Below are positions 26,724 to 34,742 of a stretch of 41,591 bases of DNA, in pieces. The DNA is from Candidatus Zixiibacteriota bacterium. Its GTDB lineage: Bacteria > Zixibacteria > MSB-5A5 > GN15 > FEB-12. Each line of letters starts with the position of its first letter. Positions within the stretch are counted from its first letter, which is position 1. The notes under the pieces were generated by a model that worked only from the letters and a program-made list of their open reading frames with translations, was not told the DNA's origin and made no database searches. The stretch spans positions 1 through 41,591 of the forward strand of contig JAWXAN010000012.1 in the NCBI GenBank assembly GCA_034439475.1. Reading direction: 5' to 3'. The translations under genes and the position numbers were made by a program.

Positions 26724-27541
26724 ACAAACCCAAAAGCGACGAGCACAAAATCAGGATTCCGATCTTGTGTTACCATTATTTCGGCATAGACCAGTCGACT
26801 CAACCGGGGATTAAGGATGAGGACAGGGCCTATATCACAACACAGGCGCTATTTGAGGAGCATCTGAAGTTTCTTAAAGTCAATGGGTGCACGGCTGTTT
26901 CATTTTCCCAAATTGAACAGTATGGCAAGGGCGCGGGGGCGCTGCCAGCAGGGCCAGTTATTCTGACCATTGATGACGGCCACAAGAGCGTGTTGGAGAT
27001 CGCCGCGCCTCTGCTGAAACAACATGATTGGCCTGCGGAGTTATTTGTAATTCCAACCCGTGTCGGCAAGACGGGGTATCTGACATGGGAAGAGCTTGCT
27101 ATACTAAACCGAGCGGGAATCAGTTCGCAATCACACGGCCTGACCCACCGCCTGCTCAATCGATTGTCGAGATCAGAGATTGGAAATGAACTGTCTGAAT
27201 CAAAGAAGTGTATCGAGGAAAATCTTGAGTCTCGCGTTTCCGCATTTGCTGTTCCGATGGGCGGATATCCGTTCTGTTTGCAGGATATAGCGCGGGACGC
27301 CGGATATTCGTTCTTATGTACATCGTACTATGGCCTTGCCGAACCTCTCAATAGACCTTACCGGCTTGCCCGACTCATGATAAAATCTCCTGATGACAGT
27401 ATTGGAGGTCTGGAATCGATGCTTAAGCCATCGGCTGCGATGTCTATAAAATTTCACTCGAAGACATTACTTAAGCGGTTAAAGAATCATGCCATCGGAT
27501 TGCTCGCAAGTTTGGCGTATGATCTGATAACCAGAAAATAA
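26720..27541 (+). CDS. Polysaccharide deacetylase (NodB family), second copy
   Basis: 273 residues from the ATG at 26720, overlapping the preceding stop as ATGA with GGAG 12 bases upstream. NodB motifs are I-L-C-Y-H-Y-F near the start, L-T-I-D-D-G-H (D85, D86) and S-Q-S-H-G-L-T-H (H139, H143), then F-A-V-P-M-G-G. It is shorter than the paralogue at 5659 because it lacks the insert between the D-D and H motifs. It is the last gene of the tight operon; two bases after its stop the foreign-looking methyltransferase begins. Confidence 0.85.
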   Translation: MNKPKSDEHKIRIPILCYHYFGIDQSTQPGIKDEDRAYITTQALFEEHLKFLKVNGCTAVSFSQIEQYGKGAGALPAGPVILTIDDGHKSVLEIAAPLLKQHDWPAELFVIPTRVGKTGYLTWEELAILNRAGISSQSHGLTHRLLNRLSRSEIGNELSESKKCIEENLESRVSAFAVPMGGYPFCLQDIARDAGYSFLCTSYYGLAEPLNRPYRLARLMIKSPDDSIGGLESMLKPSAAMSIKFHSKTLLKRLKNHAIGLLASLAYDLITRK

Positions 27542-27543
27542 TT

Positions 27544-28602
27544 ATGGTAAAGAAATCATTAAATAGTAATTTACACAAAGCCAACAAGGCGAAAAAAGAT
27601 GAGTTTTATACTCAGCTTATTGATATTGAAAAAGAATTGAAGCATTACAAAGGACAGTTTCGAGGTAAAATTGTTTATTGCAATTGTGATGATCCATTTG
27701 AAAGTAATTTTTTCAAATATTTCGCCGCCAATTTTAACGCTCTTGGTCTTAAAAAGTTAATCTCCACCAGTTATACAAACTCACCGATTGCCGGAGGACA
27801 GTTGCCGCTCTTTGAAGTCAAAGGCTTAAAACCGAAAGGCAAAGAGCCGTTCAAGATCGAGCTCAATGAAGTGACAGATTCCGACGCAGACGGCGCGGTG
27901 GGGCTTGCTGATGTGAAGTGGCTCTTGAAAAATGATGCCAATATCGCCACCCCACTTAAGGGTGACGGTGATTTTCGCAGTGAGGAGTGTATAGAACTAC
28001 TCAAACAAGCAGATATTGTTGTAACTAACCCGCCATTCTCGCTCTTCCGCGAATATGTGGAGCAGTTGGTCGAGTATAAAAGGAAGTTTATAATTCTTGG
28101 TGATCAGAACGCAATTACATATAAAGAATTTTTTAAACTGATAAAAGAAAACAGATTGTGGCTTGGTTATGACAACAACGGGACAAAATGGTTCCAAGTC
28201 CCAATGGATTACGATATACCAACAGAATCGAGAAAAAAAATTGTAAACGGCGTGAAGTATTTTAGCATGGGGCGGATTATGTGGTTCACAAATTTAGACA
28301 CCACAAAAAGACACGAAGAACTGACTTTATATAAAAAATATACTCCGGAAGAATATCCGAAGTACGATAATTATGATGCGATTGAAGTTTCAAAAGTGGC
28401 TGAAATCCCAGAGAATTATACTGGAGTGATGGGTGTGCCAGTGACTTTTGTTGATAAATATAATCCTGATCAGTTTCAGATTATCGGACATGTGGGGTCC
28501 GTTGGTGCAGACGGTGTGTATTCGTTTGCGAATGCGATTTATCTTAATAGTAAAAAATTATTTAAACGCATTTTAATTAAAAATAAGAAAGTAAAAAAAT
28601 AG
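27544..28602 (+). CDS. Adenine-specific DNA methyltransferase, EcoRI methylase family
   Basis: 352 residues, complete for the M.EcoRI-type family (EcoRI_methylase in Pfam). The head N-S-N-L-H-K-A-N-K-A-K-K-D-E-F-Y-T-Q is typical of it. V-Y-C-N-C-D-D-P-F-E-S-N-F-F (44-57) stands where the SAM-binding motif lies, and T-N-P-P-F-S (161-166) is the catalytic N/D-P-P-Y/F motif of N6-adenine methyltransferases. The gene is visibly AT-rich at both ends compared with its neighbours (16 of 60 bases are G or C in 27541-27600), a sign of transfer. No ribosome-binding site is evident, so expression may depend on coupling to the deacetylase. The next gene, one base later, encodes a DUF262-HNH protein, so the two probably form a modification and restriction pair. 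The recognition sequence is unknown. Confidence 0.85.
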   Translation: MVKKSLNSNLHKANKAKKDEFYTQLIDIEKELKHYKGQFRGKIVYCNCDDPFESNFFKYFAANFNALGLKKLISTSYTNSPIAGGQLPLFEVKGLKPKGKEPFKIELNEVTDSDADGAVGLADVKWLLKNDANIATPLKGDGDFRSEECIELLKQADIVVTNPPFSLFREYVEQLVEYKRKFIILGDQNAITYKEFFKLIKENRLWLGYDNNGTKWFQVPMDYDIPTESRKKIVNGVKYFSMGRIMWFTNLDTTKRHEELTLYKKYTPEEYPKYDNYDAIEVSKVAEIPENYTGVMGVPVTFVDKYNPDQFQIIGHVGSVGADGVYSFANAIYLNSKKLFKRILIKNKKVKK

Positions 28603-28603
28603 T

Positions 28604-29695
28604 ATGAAAATTGATCTACATAAAATACCAATTCGCGAAGTGATTGTCGGCTACAAAGATAGTGCCGAGGAGGGCGTGGTAGCTTATAGCGGCAAACTGG
28701 ATATTCGGCCAAAATATCAGCGCGAATTTGTGTACAAGGAAAAGCAGCGCAATGCCGTGATAGAAACTATCAAAAACAGCTTTCCGCTGAATGTGATGTA
28801 TTGGATGATTAGAGAAGATGGTGGCTACGAAGTGCTGGACGGCCAACAGCGCACTATCAGCATTGGGCAATATGTTACTGGTGATTTTTCTCTCAATGAT
28901 CGCTTTTTCCATAATCTAACAAAAGAAGAACAGTATGAAATTTTGGATTATGAACTGATGATTTACTTCTGCGAAGGTACAGACAAAGAACGGCTGGACT
29001 GGTTTAGGATTATCAATATTGCTGGAGAAAAATTAACTGATCAAGAAATTCGCAACGCGGTTTATACTGGGCCATGGCTATCAGACGCCAAACTCAAATT
29101 TAGCAAAACAAATTGTGCAGCCTATCTCTTAGCAAATGATGGCGGGCAGTTAGTGAGCGGTTCACCAATTAGGCAAGAGTATTTGGAAACCGCGCTTTCG
29201 TGGATCAATGGCGGCAATATTGAGGACTATATGGCCAAACATCAGCACGACAAAAGTGCTGACGAATTGTGGGAATATTTTCAAAAAGTGATCGCATGGA
29301 CGCGGGAGATTTTTACGAACTATCGCCGAGAAATGAGTAATGTGCCGTGGGGTGATTTGTATAACCAATTCAAAAATAAAAAATGTGATTCAAAGAAACT
29401 GGAAAAAGAAATAACCGAATTAATGCAAGATGAAGATGTGACCAAAAAGTCTGGTATCTATGAATATGTTTTGACCAGAAATGAAAAATATCTAAACATT
29501 CGCGCCTTTACCGAAAAGCAAAAGAGAGAAGCGTACGAAAGGCAAAAAGGCATCTGCGTAAAATGCAAAAAGCATTTTGAAATAGAAGAAATGGAGGCCG
29601 ATCACATAAAACCTTGGCACGAAGGCGGAAAAACTGTTTCAAAAAATTGCCAGATGTTATGTAAAGATTGTAACCGAAGAAAATCAGGAAACTAA
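28604..29695 (+). CDS. DUF262 and HNH nuclease fusion, predicted restriction partner
   Basis: 363 residues beginning one base after the methyltransferase stop. The N-terminal DUF262 (GmrS/ParB-like) domain carries the D-G-Q-Q-R-T motif (79-84), the nucleotide-binding/hydrolysis signature of the family, preceded by I-R-P-K-Y-Q-R-E-F-V-Y. An alpha-helical middle (about 120-300) follows. The C-terminal HNH domain of about 49 residues has C318-x2-C321, A-D-H-I-K-P-W (D333, H334), N348 and C353-x2-C356, a zinc-bound HNH with all core residues. The usual GmrSD/SspE-type proteins fuse or pair DUF262 with DUF1524; here an ordinary HNH takes that place. It probably cuts DNA lacking, or carrying, the partner's mark. 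Codon use is AT-rich like the methyltransferase. No phosphorothioation genes are present. Confidence 0.82.
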   Translation: MKIDLHKIPIREVIVGYKDSAEEGVVAYSGKLDIRPKYQREFVYKEKQRNAVIETIKNSFPLNVMYWMIREDGGYEVLDGQQRTISIGQYVTGDFSLNDRFFHNLTKEEQYEILDYELMIYFCEGTDKERLDWFRIINIAGEKLTDQEIRNAVYTGPWLSDAKLKFSKTNCAAYLLANDGGQLVSGSPIRQEYLETALSWINGGNIEDYMAKHQHDKSADELWEYFQKVIAWTREIFTNYRREMSNVPWGDLYNQFKNKKCDSKKLEKEITELMQDEDVTKKSGIYEYVLTRNEKYLNIRAFTEKQKREAYERQKGICVKCKKHFEIEEMEADHIKPWHEGGKTVSKNCQMLCKDCNRRKSGN

Positions 29696-29707
29696 AAAAG
29701 GCGGCGC

Positions 29708-29722
29708 GCCAGTTTCGCTGGC
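29708..29722. repeat. Hairpin GCCAG-TTTCG-CTGGC after the restriction pair
   Basis: A 5-bp perfect stem 12 bases past the DUF262-HNH stop, in a GC-rich stretch that contrasts with the AT-rich genes before it. It has no T-run, so terminator function is uncertain. Confidence 0.4.
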
Positions 29723-29758
29723 ACGAAATTCGGAAACGAAAAAGGAAAGGTTCAAAAA

Positions 29759-29797
29759 CCCGCCCGCATTCCTTCCCAGACCCCTCCTGCGGGCGGG
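29759..29797. repeat. Long GC-rich inverted repeat, 10-bp stem
   Basis: CCCGCCCGCA (29759-29768) is exactly complementary to TGCGGGCGGG (29788-29797) around 19 bases. With the hairpin at 29708 and a TCCGCC-like imperfect palindrome at 29822-29836, it makes an island of palindromes between the restriction pair and the glycosyltransferase remnant. It may be a dispersed repeat or a terminator-like boundary. No gene is visible in 29696-29990. Confidence 0.5.
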
Positions 29798-29993
29798 ACG
29801 GAAACCGAGGCAGGACAATTCTCCTCCAAAGGCGGACAGGCATTCCCCAGAAAAATAGTTTGCCCTGCCGAGTCCAAATTAGTATTCCGTGTTTTCTTCA
29901 AAAAATGTTCGAACTTCGTCCAAAAAACACCGGGAGCACGATATCCAAATACAGAGATGAAGCGCTCTAGCCGATCGAAGGAGCGCCCAAGGA

Positions 29994-30229
29994 TATATCA
30001 GCGACGGCGTGGACGGTTTGGTTGTCGATGCAGGCGATGCACAAGGTGTTAAAGCAGCTATCATGCATCTCTGGCCAACCCCGAGCATGCCCGTTCACTA
30101 AGCAGAGAGGCAAAGAGAAAGCTTGATGACCCGGCCTTTACAATGTCGCAGACACTTAAGTCAATTTACGGCCATGCCATTTCTCTTGATGAAAATCGCA
30201 AGAAATCAAAATCAGATTTTCTTTCGTAG
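29994..30229 (+). pseudogene. Decayed 3' end of a family 4 glycosyltransferase gene
   Basis: From 29994 one frame reads Y-I-S-D-G-V-D-G-L-V-V-D-A-G-D-A, the donor-domain segment of GT4 enzymes, then A-I-M-H-L and a stop at 30099-30101. Switching frame near 30069-30077 restores N-P-E-H-A-R-S-L-S-R-E-A-K-R-K-L, continuing through F-T-M-S-Q-T-L-K-S-I-Y-G to a stop at 30227-30229. Together these reproduce the last 80 or so residues of a GT4 protein with one frameshift. A second shift just upstream is likely, because G-A-P-K-D lies in a third frame at about 29980-29993. No 5' part was found, so the front was probably lost when the restriction pair arrived. Confidence 0.7.
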
Positions 30230-30384
30230 AGTGAGATTACGTATTTCACGAGACTGTGAGGTCATACTGGTATCATCGATTCGGGGATTGCTGTCCCTCT
30301 GTCCAGCTTCGCAGGGTAATTAGTTCTCTATGACCCAATTTTCGCTCCATTTAAAGTCATATTTTGTTCTACTCAAAAAAGTAT

Positions 30385-30427
30385 AAAAAGTAGTAACTTT
30401 TTGTCTTACTGGTCATTACAAGAGGAG
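30385..30427 (+). promoter_or_regulatory. A/T hairpin and strong ribosome-binding site before a CTG start
   Basis: AAAAAGT (30385-30391) and ACTTTTT (30396-30402) form a 7-bp stem with an AGTA loop. AGAGGAG (30421-30427) follows, seven bases before the CTG at 30435. The Shine-Dalgarno sequence is the best in this part of the window and fixes the start of the next gene. 30230-30384 shows no gene. Confidence 0.5.
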
Positions 30428-30434
30428 CAGCCGC

Positions 30435-31589
30435 CTGAATATTCTTACCGTCGTTCCATGGTACAAGCCCTACGTTGGAGGTGTCGTCGTGGCAGTAGAG
30501 AGAATTTGTCATCAGCTATCCCAGAACGGACATCAGTGTCTGATCCTTATCGATGGCGATTCTGATTCAATTGAAAAGAAATATGATGATGGTTTGGTGT
30601 CGGTCTATTCACTCTTCCAACGCCCTATGTACCAAAAGACAAAAACAATAAAGGCGGCCATTGCCTGGGCAGTCTATTTTCTGCCAACGCTTTTGAAGCT
30701 AAGGCGTTTCATTAAACTGCATAATATTGACATTGTTGTTCTCCATTTTCCGGGCATTGCCAACAGCTATTTCCCTGCGCTCAAACGTCTTTTTTCGGTC
30801 AAATATGTTGTGTGCGTCCACGGAAGCGATATACACACAAATATCCGCGAGCATCCGGCGGTTAAGACGGTAGTGAATTCAGTCGTCAGAAATGCCGATG
30901 CATTGATCGCATGTTCCGAATTCATGCTCGAGGAAGCCAGACGGGCGCTTCAAGCGATTCCCACCACCAGTAAAGCCATTTATATCGGAGTAGATTCACG
31001 ATGGGCGGAAAATGTTCCGTCCCGAAGTTATGCAATTAACGGTCGGTATATCATAGCCAATGCCTTCCCTGTGGATGTAAAGGGAACGGATATACTGTTA
31101 AAAGCTTTCGAGAAGATATCCGACACGTTTCCCGATGTCTCTCTCGTCCTACTCGGAGGACGGTCCACCGAAAAAGATCGCCAAAAGTTAATAAATGGCT
31201 CATCTGCCGCGAGTAAAATACATATTCTCGGCGAAGTAGCTAATCAGGATGTACCTTCGCTTTTTAGCGGGGCCTCTTTTGGGGTGGTTTCATCAAGACG
31301 CGAAGGTTTTCCCTTGGTTGTATTGGAAATGCAGTTGATGAAAAAAACGGTAATAGCAACGTCTGTTGGTGGATTACCGGAATCAATAAAAGACGGTTAT
31401 AACGGCTTTCTTATTGAGTCTGAAGACGTTGATTCACTTGCCGACAGGATGAGCTTTTGTCTTGAGCATGAGGAAGAATGCCGCATAATGGGAGAAAATG
31501 GATATAGACGGGTTATCAGCGATTTCAACCTCGAAACGACGGGTAAGCAATATCTCCAGCTCTTTGACAAAATTCTGCTGAAAAACTGA
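30435..31589 (+). CDS. Family 4 glycosyltransferase, apparent CTG start
   Basis: 384 residues if read from CTG at 30435. From there the protein reads (M)-N-I-L-T-V-V-P-W-Y-K-P-Y-V-G-G, the expected first strand and glycine loop of a GT-B transferase. The first ordinary start codon in frame, GTG at 30489, would delete this loop and lacks a ribosome-binding site. AGAGGAG at ideal distance supports the CTG. Other motifs: C-V-H-G-S-D-I-H, P-V-D-V-K-G-T-D-I-L-L-K in the donor domain, and the E-x7-E pair in R-R-E-G-F-P-L-V-V-L-E-M. It is a cytoplasmic sugar transferase of the glycan pathway; donor unknown. If CTG is wrong, the gene is 5'-truncated or a sequence error has changed an ATG. Confidence 0.75.
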   Translation: MNILTVVPWYKPYVGGVVVAVERICHQLSQNGHQCLILIDGDSDSIEKKYDDGLVSVYSLFQRPMYQKTKTIKAAIAWAVYFLPTLLKLRRFIKLHNIDIVVLHFPGIANSYFPALKRLFSVKYVVCVHGSDIHTNIREHPAVKTVVNSVVRNADALIACSEFMLEEARRALQAIPTTSKAIYIGVDSRWAENVPSRSYAINGRYIIANAFPVDVKGTDILLKAFEKISDTFPDVSLVLLGGRSTEKDRQKLINGSSAASKIHILGEVANQDVPSLFSGASFGVVSSRREGFPLVVLEMQLMKKTVIATSVGGLPESIKDGYNGFLIESEDVDSLADRMSFCLEHEEECRIMGENGYRRVISDFNLETTGKQYLQLFDKILLKN

Positions 31590-31738
31590 TCCCGTCCAAC
31601 TTCGGTACCCCTGTGGCGTATAAAAGTTGCTCAGCAGAGACAAGTAATCCATTGCCCGGAGAGCGCAGTGGCATAGATTCATCAAAAAATCAATCAAACC
31701 TTACGCTAATTGGAAGCGAATTAGGTATATTGTTTTAT

Positions 31739-33589
31739 ATGTCAGCAATCTGTGGTATAGTAGATTATTCACGTAGAGGTTTGGCTATTGACGCTGAACT
31801 CAAGTGTCTGATTGCGCCTCTTTGGCATTCGCAGGCGTTCACCATCGAAAAAAAGATTCTTGATGATGCCGGTTTGGCGCGCGTCTTCTTTGATACTCGT
31901 GATAATTTTTGCAGCGCCTCGCGGAATTTGATCGACGATGAAATCTGTTTTGTGTCTGGCTACATCACCAATATTGCGCAATGGACTGACGAAATCAGCC
32001 GAGACAGTGGCGGAGAAGTCAAAGTGACTTCTGCGGCTGACATTCTGGCCTATATCCATATTGTTCAACAGGGAAAAGGGATGGAGCGCCTCAACGGCAT
32101 TTTTTCATTCGCGCTGTGGCGGCCTTCGCGTAACGAGCTGATTCTTGGTACCGACCGTCATGGGATACGTCCTCTATATTATCGACAGTTTGCAGGACAT
32201 TTGGTCTTTGCCTCGGAGATGAAAGCCATTTACAACAGCGGCGACAGCTATGAAATCGATGACTTGACAGCCGAAGAAATCCTTGTTTTGGGATTCCCGC
32301 TTGGCGATAACACACTTCTCAAAGACGCCAAGCGAGTGCCCTCGGGAAGCTTTATCCGTTTCAGAAGCGAGGGTCCTTCCACCACTCGCTACTGGTGGTA
32401 CGACCAGTGGAAAGTCGACTCGACTCTGACTCCCCAGGATTATATCAGCGAAAATATCCGCCTGCTCAAACAGTCGATTGGACGGTTAGACGAACTCAGC
32501 GATAAACCTATCTGTCTGCTCAGTTCGGGACTTGATTCCCGCCGGATTATGCTTGAATTGACGAGAACAGGCAAACAGCCTGAAATCTTCACGACTGCGC
32601 TTCAGCTGGCCGGAGCCCACTATGACACCGACTCTATTGTCACTCAGGAATTGTGCCGTGAGTTTTCACTCAAACAGACCTTGGTTGATATTTATCCCGC
32701 CGAACTCGAAGGAGAACTTGCCCGGCATGCCTTTCATTTGCTTGATTATGAAACGAGTCAGCATCGCTGGCTGTTACCTTTACTGTCCAAAATACCACAA
32801 AATGCCGGAGTCAACTTTGACGGCCTGGGCGGCGACATGCTCGTCTACGACGATCATGTAACTCCCGAAATAAACCAGGAATGTCACAACAGCAACAAAT
32901 TGGCATCCACGATTCTCGATATGTTTGGAGCGCCGATACGTCTCTATCTTCGCAAAGCGCCTTCAGGCCCGCCACTGATAGAGCGTGTAGCAGCCATGCT
33001 GGACAATTTGCCGCAGAATGCCAACCGCTTCACGACTTTCCAATTTAGCAATTGGACACGCCGGCGTACTTCGCTGTTCGGGCAAACATTGCTCAGCATG
33101 AAAGTTGAGTCCGTCTGTCCTTACTTTGACAATGATCTCGCCGATTTTTGTATGAGTCTTTCTCCGTCTCTGAAACTCGACAGGAATTATCAGGACGAAA
33201 TCCTTCGCTTCGAGCGAGCCGATCTTATGAAACGAATCCCGACTTCACACTATCCTTTTATCCGAGTCAGCCCCGATGAATTCAGCCGCCCATTCACACG
33301 GCCGCTTCCAAAACAATACGGGTCGATTCGCAAGAGACATCTGTATGGAGCCGCCGCTAAGGAGATTTTTGCCGCCCCGCGACTACTTTCGATTCTGTCT
33401 GCAAACAGTCTTCTCGTTACACTCAGCACGCTCGGGTTTAACACAGTCAATATGATGCCTAAAGAGGTGGTCAGTCGCGGCTGGCGTCTTGAACCACTCA
33501 TGCAGTTGGCGCTCTTTAAACAGTCCCTTCACGATAAAACTTGGCGGGAAGAAGCTTTGACCAAAGCCCGCGAGAGTGTCTACGGATAG
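31739..33589 (+). CDS. Asparagine-synthase-like glutamine amidotransferase of glycan loci
   Basis: 616 residues from the ATG at 31739; the in-frame stretch back to 31613 does not look conserved. The N-terminal class II glutaminase domain begins M-S-A-I-C-G-I-V-D-Y, placing the cysteine at residue 5 rather than at position 2 as in AsnB, and continues with R-L-N-G-I-F-S-F-A-L-W and T-D-R-H-G-I-R-P-L. The synthetase domain has the PP-loop L-S-S-G-L-D-S (S262-S267). Asparagine-synthase homologues in exopolysaccharide clusters are thought to amidate uronic acids or similar carboxylates using glutamine and ATP. Its 3' end lies one base from the convergent GT4 gene. Confidence 0.8.
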   Translation: MSAICGIVDYSRRGLAIDAELKCLIAPLWHSQAFTIEKKILDDAGLARVFFDTRDNFCSASRNLIDDEICFVSGYITNIAQWTDEISRDSGGEVKVTSAADILAYIHIVQQGKGMERLNGIFSFALWRPSRNELILGTDRHGIRPLYYRQFAGHLVFASEMKAIYNSGDSYEIDDLTAEEILVLGFPLGDNTLLKDAKRVPSGSFIRFRSEGPSTTRYWWYDQWKVDSTLTPQDYISENIRLLKQSIGRLDELSDKPICLLSSGLDSRRIMLELTRTGKQPEIFTTALQLAGAHYDTDSIVTQELCREFSLKQTLVDIYPAELEGELARHAFHLLDYETSQHRWLLPLLSKIPQNAGVNFDGLGGDMLVYDDHVTPEINQECHNSNKLASTILDMFGAPIRLYLRKAPSGPPLIERVAAMLDNLPQNANRFTTFQFSNWTRRRTSLFGQTLLSMKVESVCPYFDNDLADFCMSLSPSLKLDRNYQDEILRFERADLMKRIPTSHYPFIRVSPDEFSRPFTRPLPKQYGSIRKRHLYGAAAKEIFAAPRLLSILSANSLLVTLSTLGFNTVNMMPKEVVSRGWRLEPLMQLALFKQSLHDKTWREEALTKARESVYG

Positions 33590-33590
33590 T

Positions 33591-34736
33591 TTATTTTAGA
33601 AAATCCAGAAACTTCGAACGCCCTGAGGCAATCAGGGCCTTATAGAGCATTTCGTGTTCAGCAATAAACTTGTCCATTGAGAAATTGCGCTCGGCGCGAT
33701 CCCGTCCGGAAATTCCCATTTTTTTTGCAGACGCGCTATCAGTCAGTAGACGGATCATGGCATTTGCGAGGGATTCAGAATCAGCAATCGGTACAATCAG
33801 TCCATCGGCTTTGTCTCGGACAATGTCTGCCGGACCGCCACAGTCGGTTACGACCACCGATAACTGTGATGCCATCGCTTCAACCGTGGTGAGAGAAAAT
33901 CCTTCGTGAAGCGACGAACAGACATAGAGGGACGCCACCGAAAAGAGAAGCGCGATATTGTCAAACGAACCGAGGAAGATGACTCTGTCCTTTACTCCCA
34001 AATCAGTCACGAGTGATAGCAGGCCAAGATTTTTGTTCTGGCTGTCTTCGCCGGCAATAAAAAGTCTCGCATCCGGCACTGATTTTAAAACACGGGCGAA
34101 AGCCGCGATGAGAAAACTATATCCCTTCACTTCTTTAACATTTCCGACGGCAACGACGACCGGCGCCGAAGGCTGAAGATTGTGCTGTCTGCGAAACTCT
34201 TCGATCGCTTCACTTGATGGCGGCGCGATGCGTGATTTGTCAAATCCGTTATTAATCACAACCAGCTTGGACTGATTCACCCCATATGTTGAGACATATT
34301 GGTCAGCAAGCGATCTGGACACCACAACTGTTCTGGTATTAAGCGCCCCGGCAAATTTGGCGAACAACCTTGCGCGCGGAGTGGTCTCATGCGGTAATAT
34401 GCCATGAACTGATCCGACTCCGGGGACGCCGCACCAACGCGAGAGAGGCCCGTTGTAGCTGTTCATTTTCAGCAGATGGCTGTGAACAAGGTCAATCTGG
34501 TTTTGTCGAACAATGCCCCGAAGCTGACGCAACACCTCAAGGTTCATTTGTCCGTCACCCTGTATCAGATGAACTGTCGCGCCTGTGGCTACGGCAAGGG
34601 GAGGTATTGATTTGGGAGTGACGATGGCAACATGGCTCTCAAATTCGTCTTTGTTAAGATGGGTGAGCAAATTCAACATGACATTCTCGGCGCCCCCGAT
34701 AACGCCAAAATCTTCTATGAGTTGAAGAATTTTCAT
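33591..34736 (-). CDS. Family 4 glycosyltransferase, probably translated from a leaderless mRNA
   Basis: 381 residues from the ATG at 34736, which begins M-K-I-L-Q-L-I-E-D-F-G-V-I-G-G-A-E-N-V, exactly where a GT4 protein should start. The frame is open further upstream to 34964, but that stretch contains the promoter and repeat-like DNA and is not conserved. The donor domain shows V-A-V-G-N-V-K-E-V-K-G and the E-x7-E pair in L-H-E-G-F-S-L-T-T-V-E-A-M. There is no Shine-Dalgarno sequence, and the predicted transcription start coincides with the ATG. It is on the opposite strand to the rest of the glycan cluster and ends tail-to-tail with the amidotransferase gene. Confidence 0.85.
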   Translation of the reverse strand: MKILQLIEDFGVIGGAENVMLNLLTHLNKDEFESHVAIVTPKSIPPLAVATGATVHLIQGDGQMNLEVLRQLRGIVRQNQIDLVHSHLLKMNSYNGPLSRWCGVPGVGSVHGILPHETTPRARLFAKFAGALNTRTVVVSRSLADQYVSTYGVNQSKLVVINNGFDKSRIAPPSSEAIEEFRRQHNLQPSAPVVVAVGNVKEVKGYSFLIAAFARVLKSVPDARLFIAGEDSQNKNLGLLSLVTDLGVKDRVIFLGSFDNIALLFSVASLYVCSSLHEGFSLTTVEAMASQLSVVVTDCGGPADIVRDKADGLIVPIADSESLANAMIRLLTDSASAKKMGISGRDRAERNFSMDKFIAEHEMLYKALIASGRSKFLDFLK

Positions 34737-34742
34737 GAGGCT

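Noticed and set aside
28604-29695. Member of a phosphorothioation-based (Ssp/Dnd) defence system
   Set aside because: The DUF262 domain resembles SspE, but no sulfur-modification genes occur and the nuclease is an ordinary HNH rather than DUF1524.
30123-30323. Short plus-strand open frame after the restriction pair
   Set aside because: It reads across the glycosyltransferase remnant in a wrong frame; the GT4-like frames explain this DNA better.
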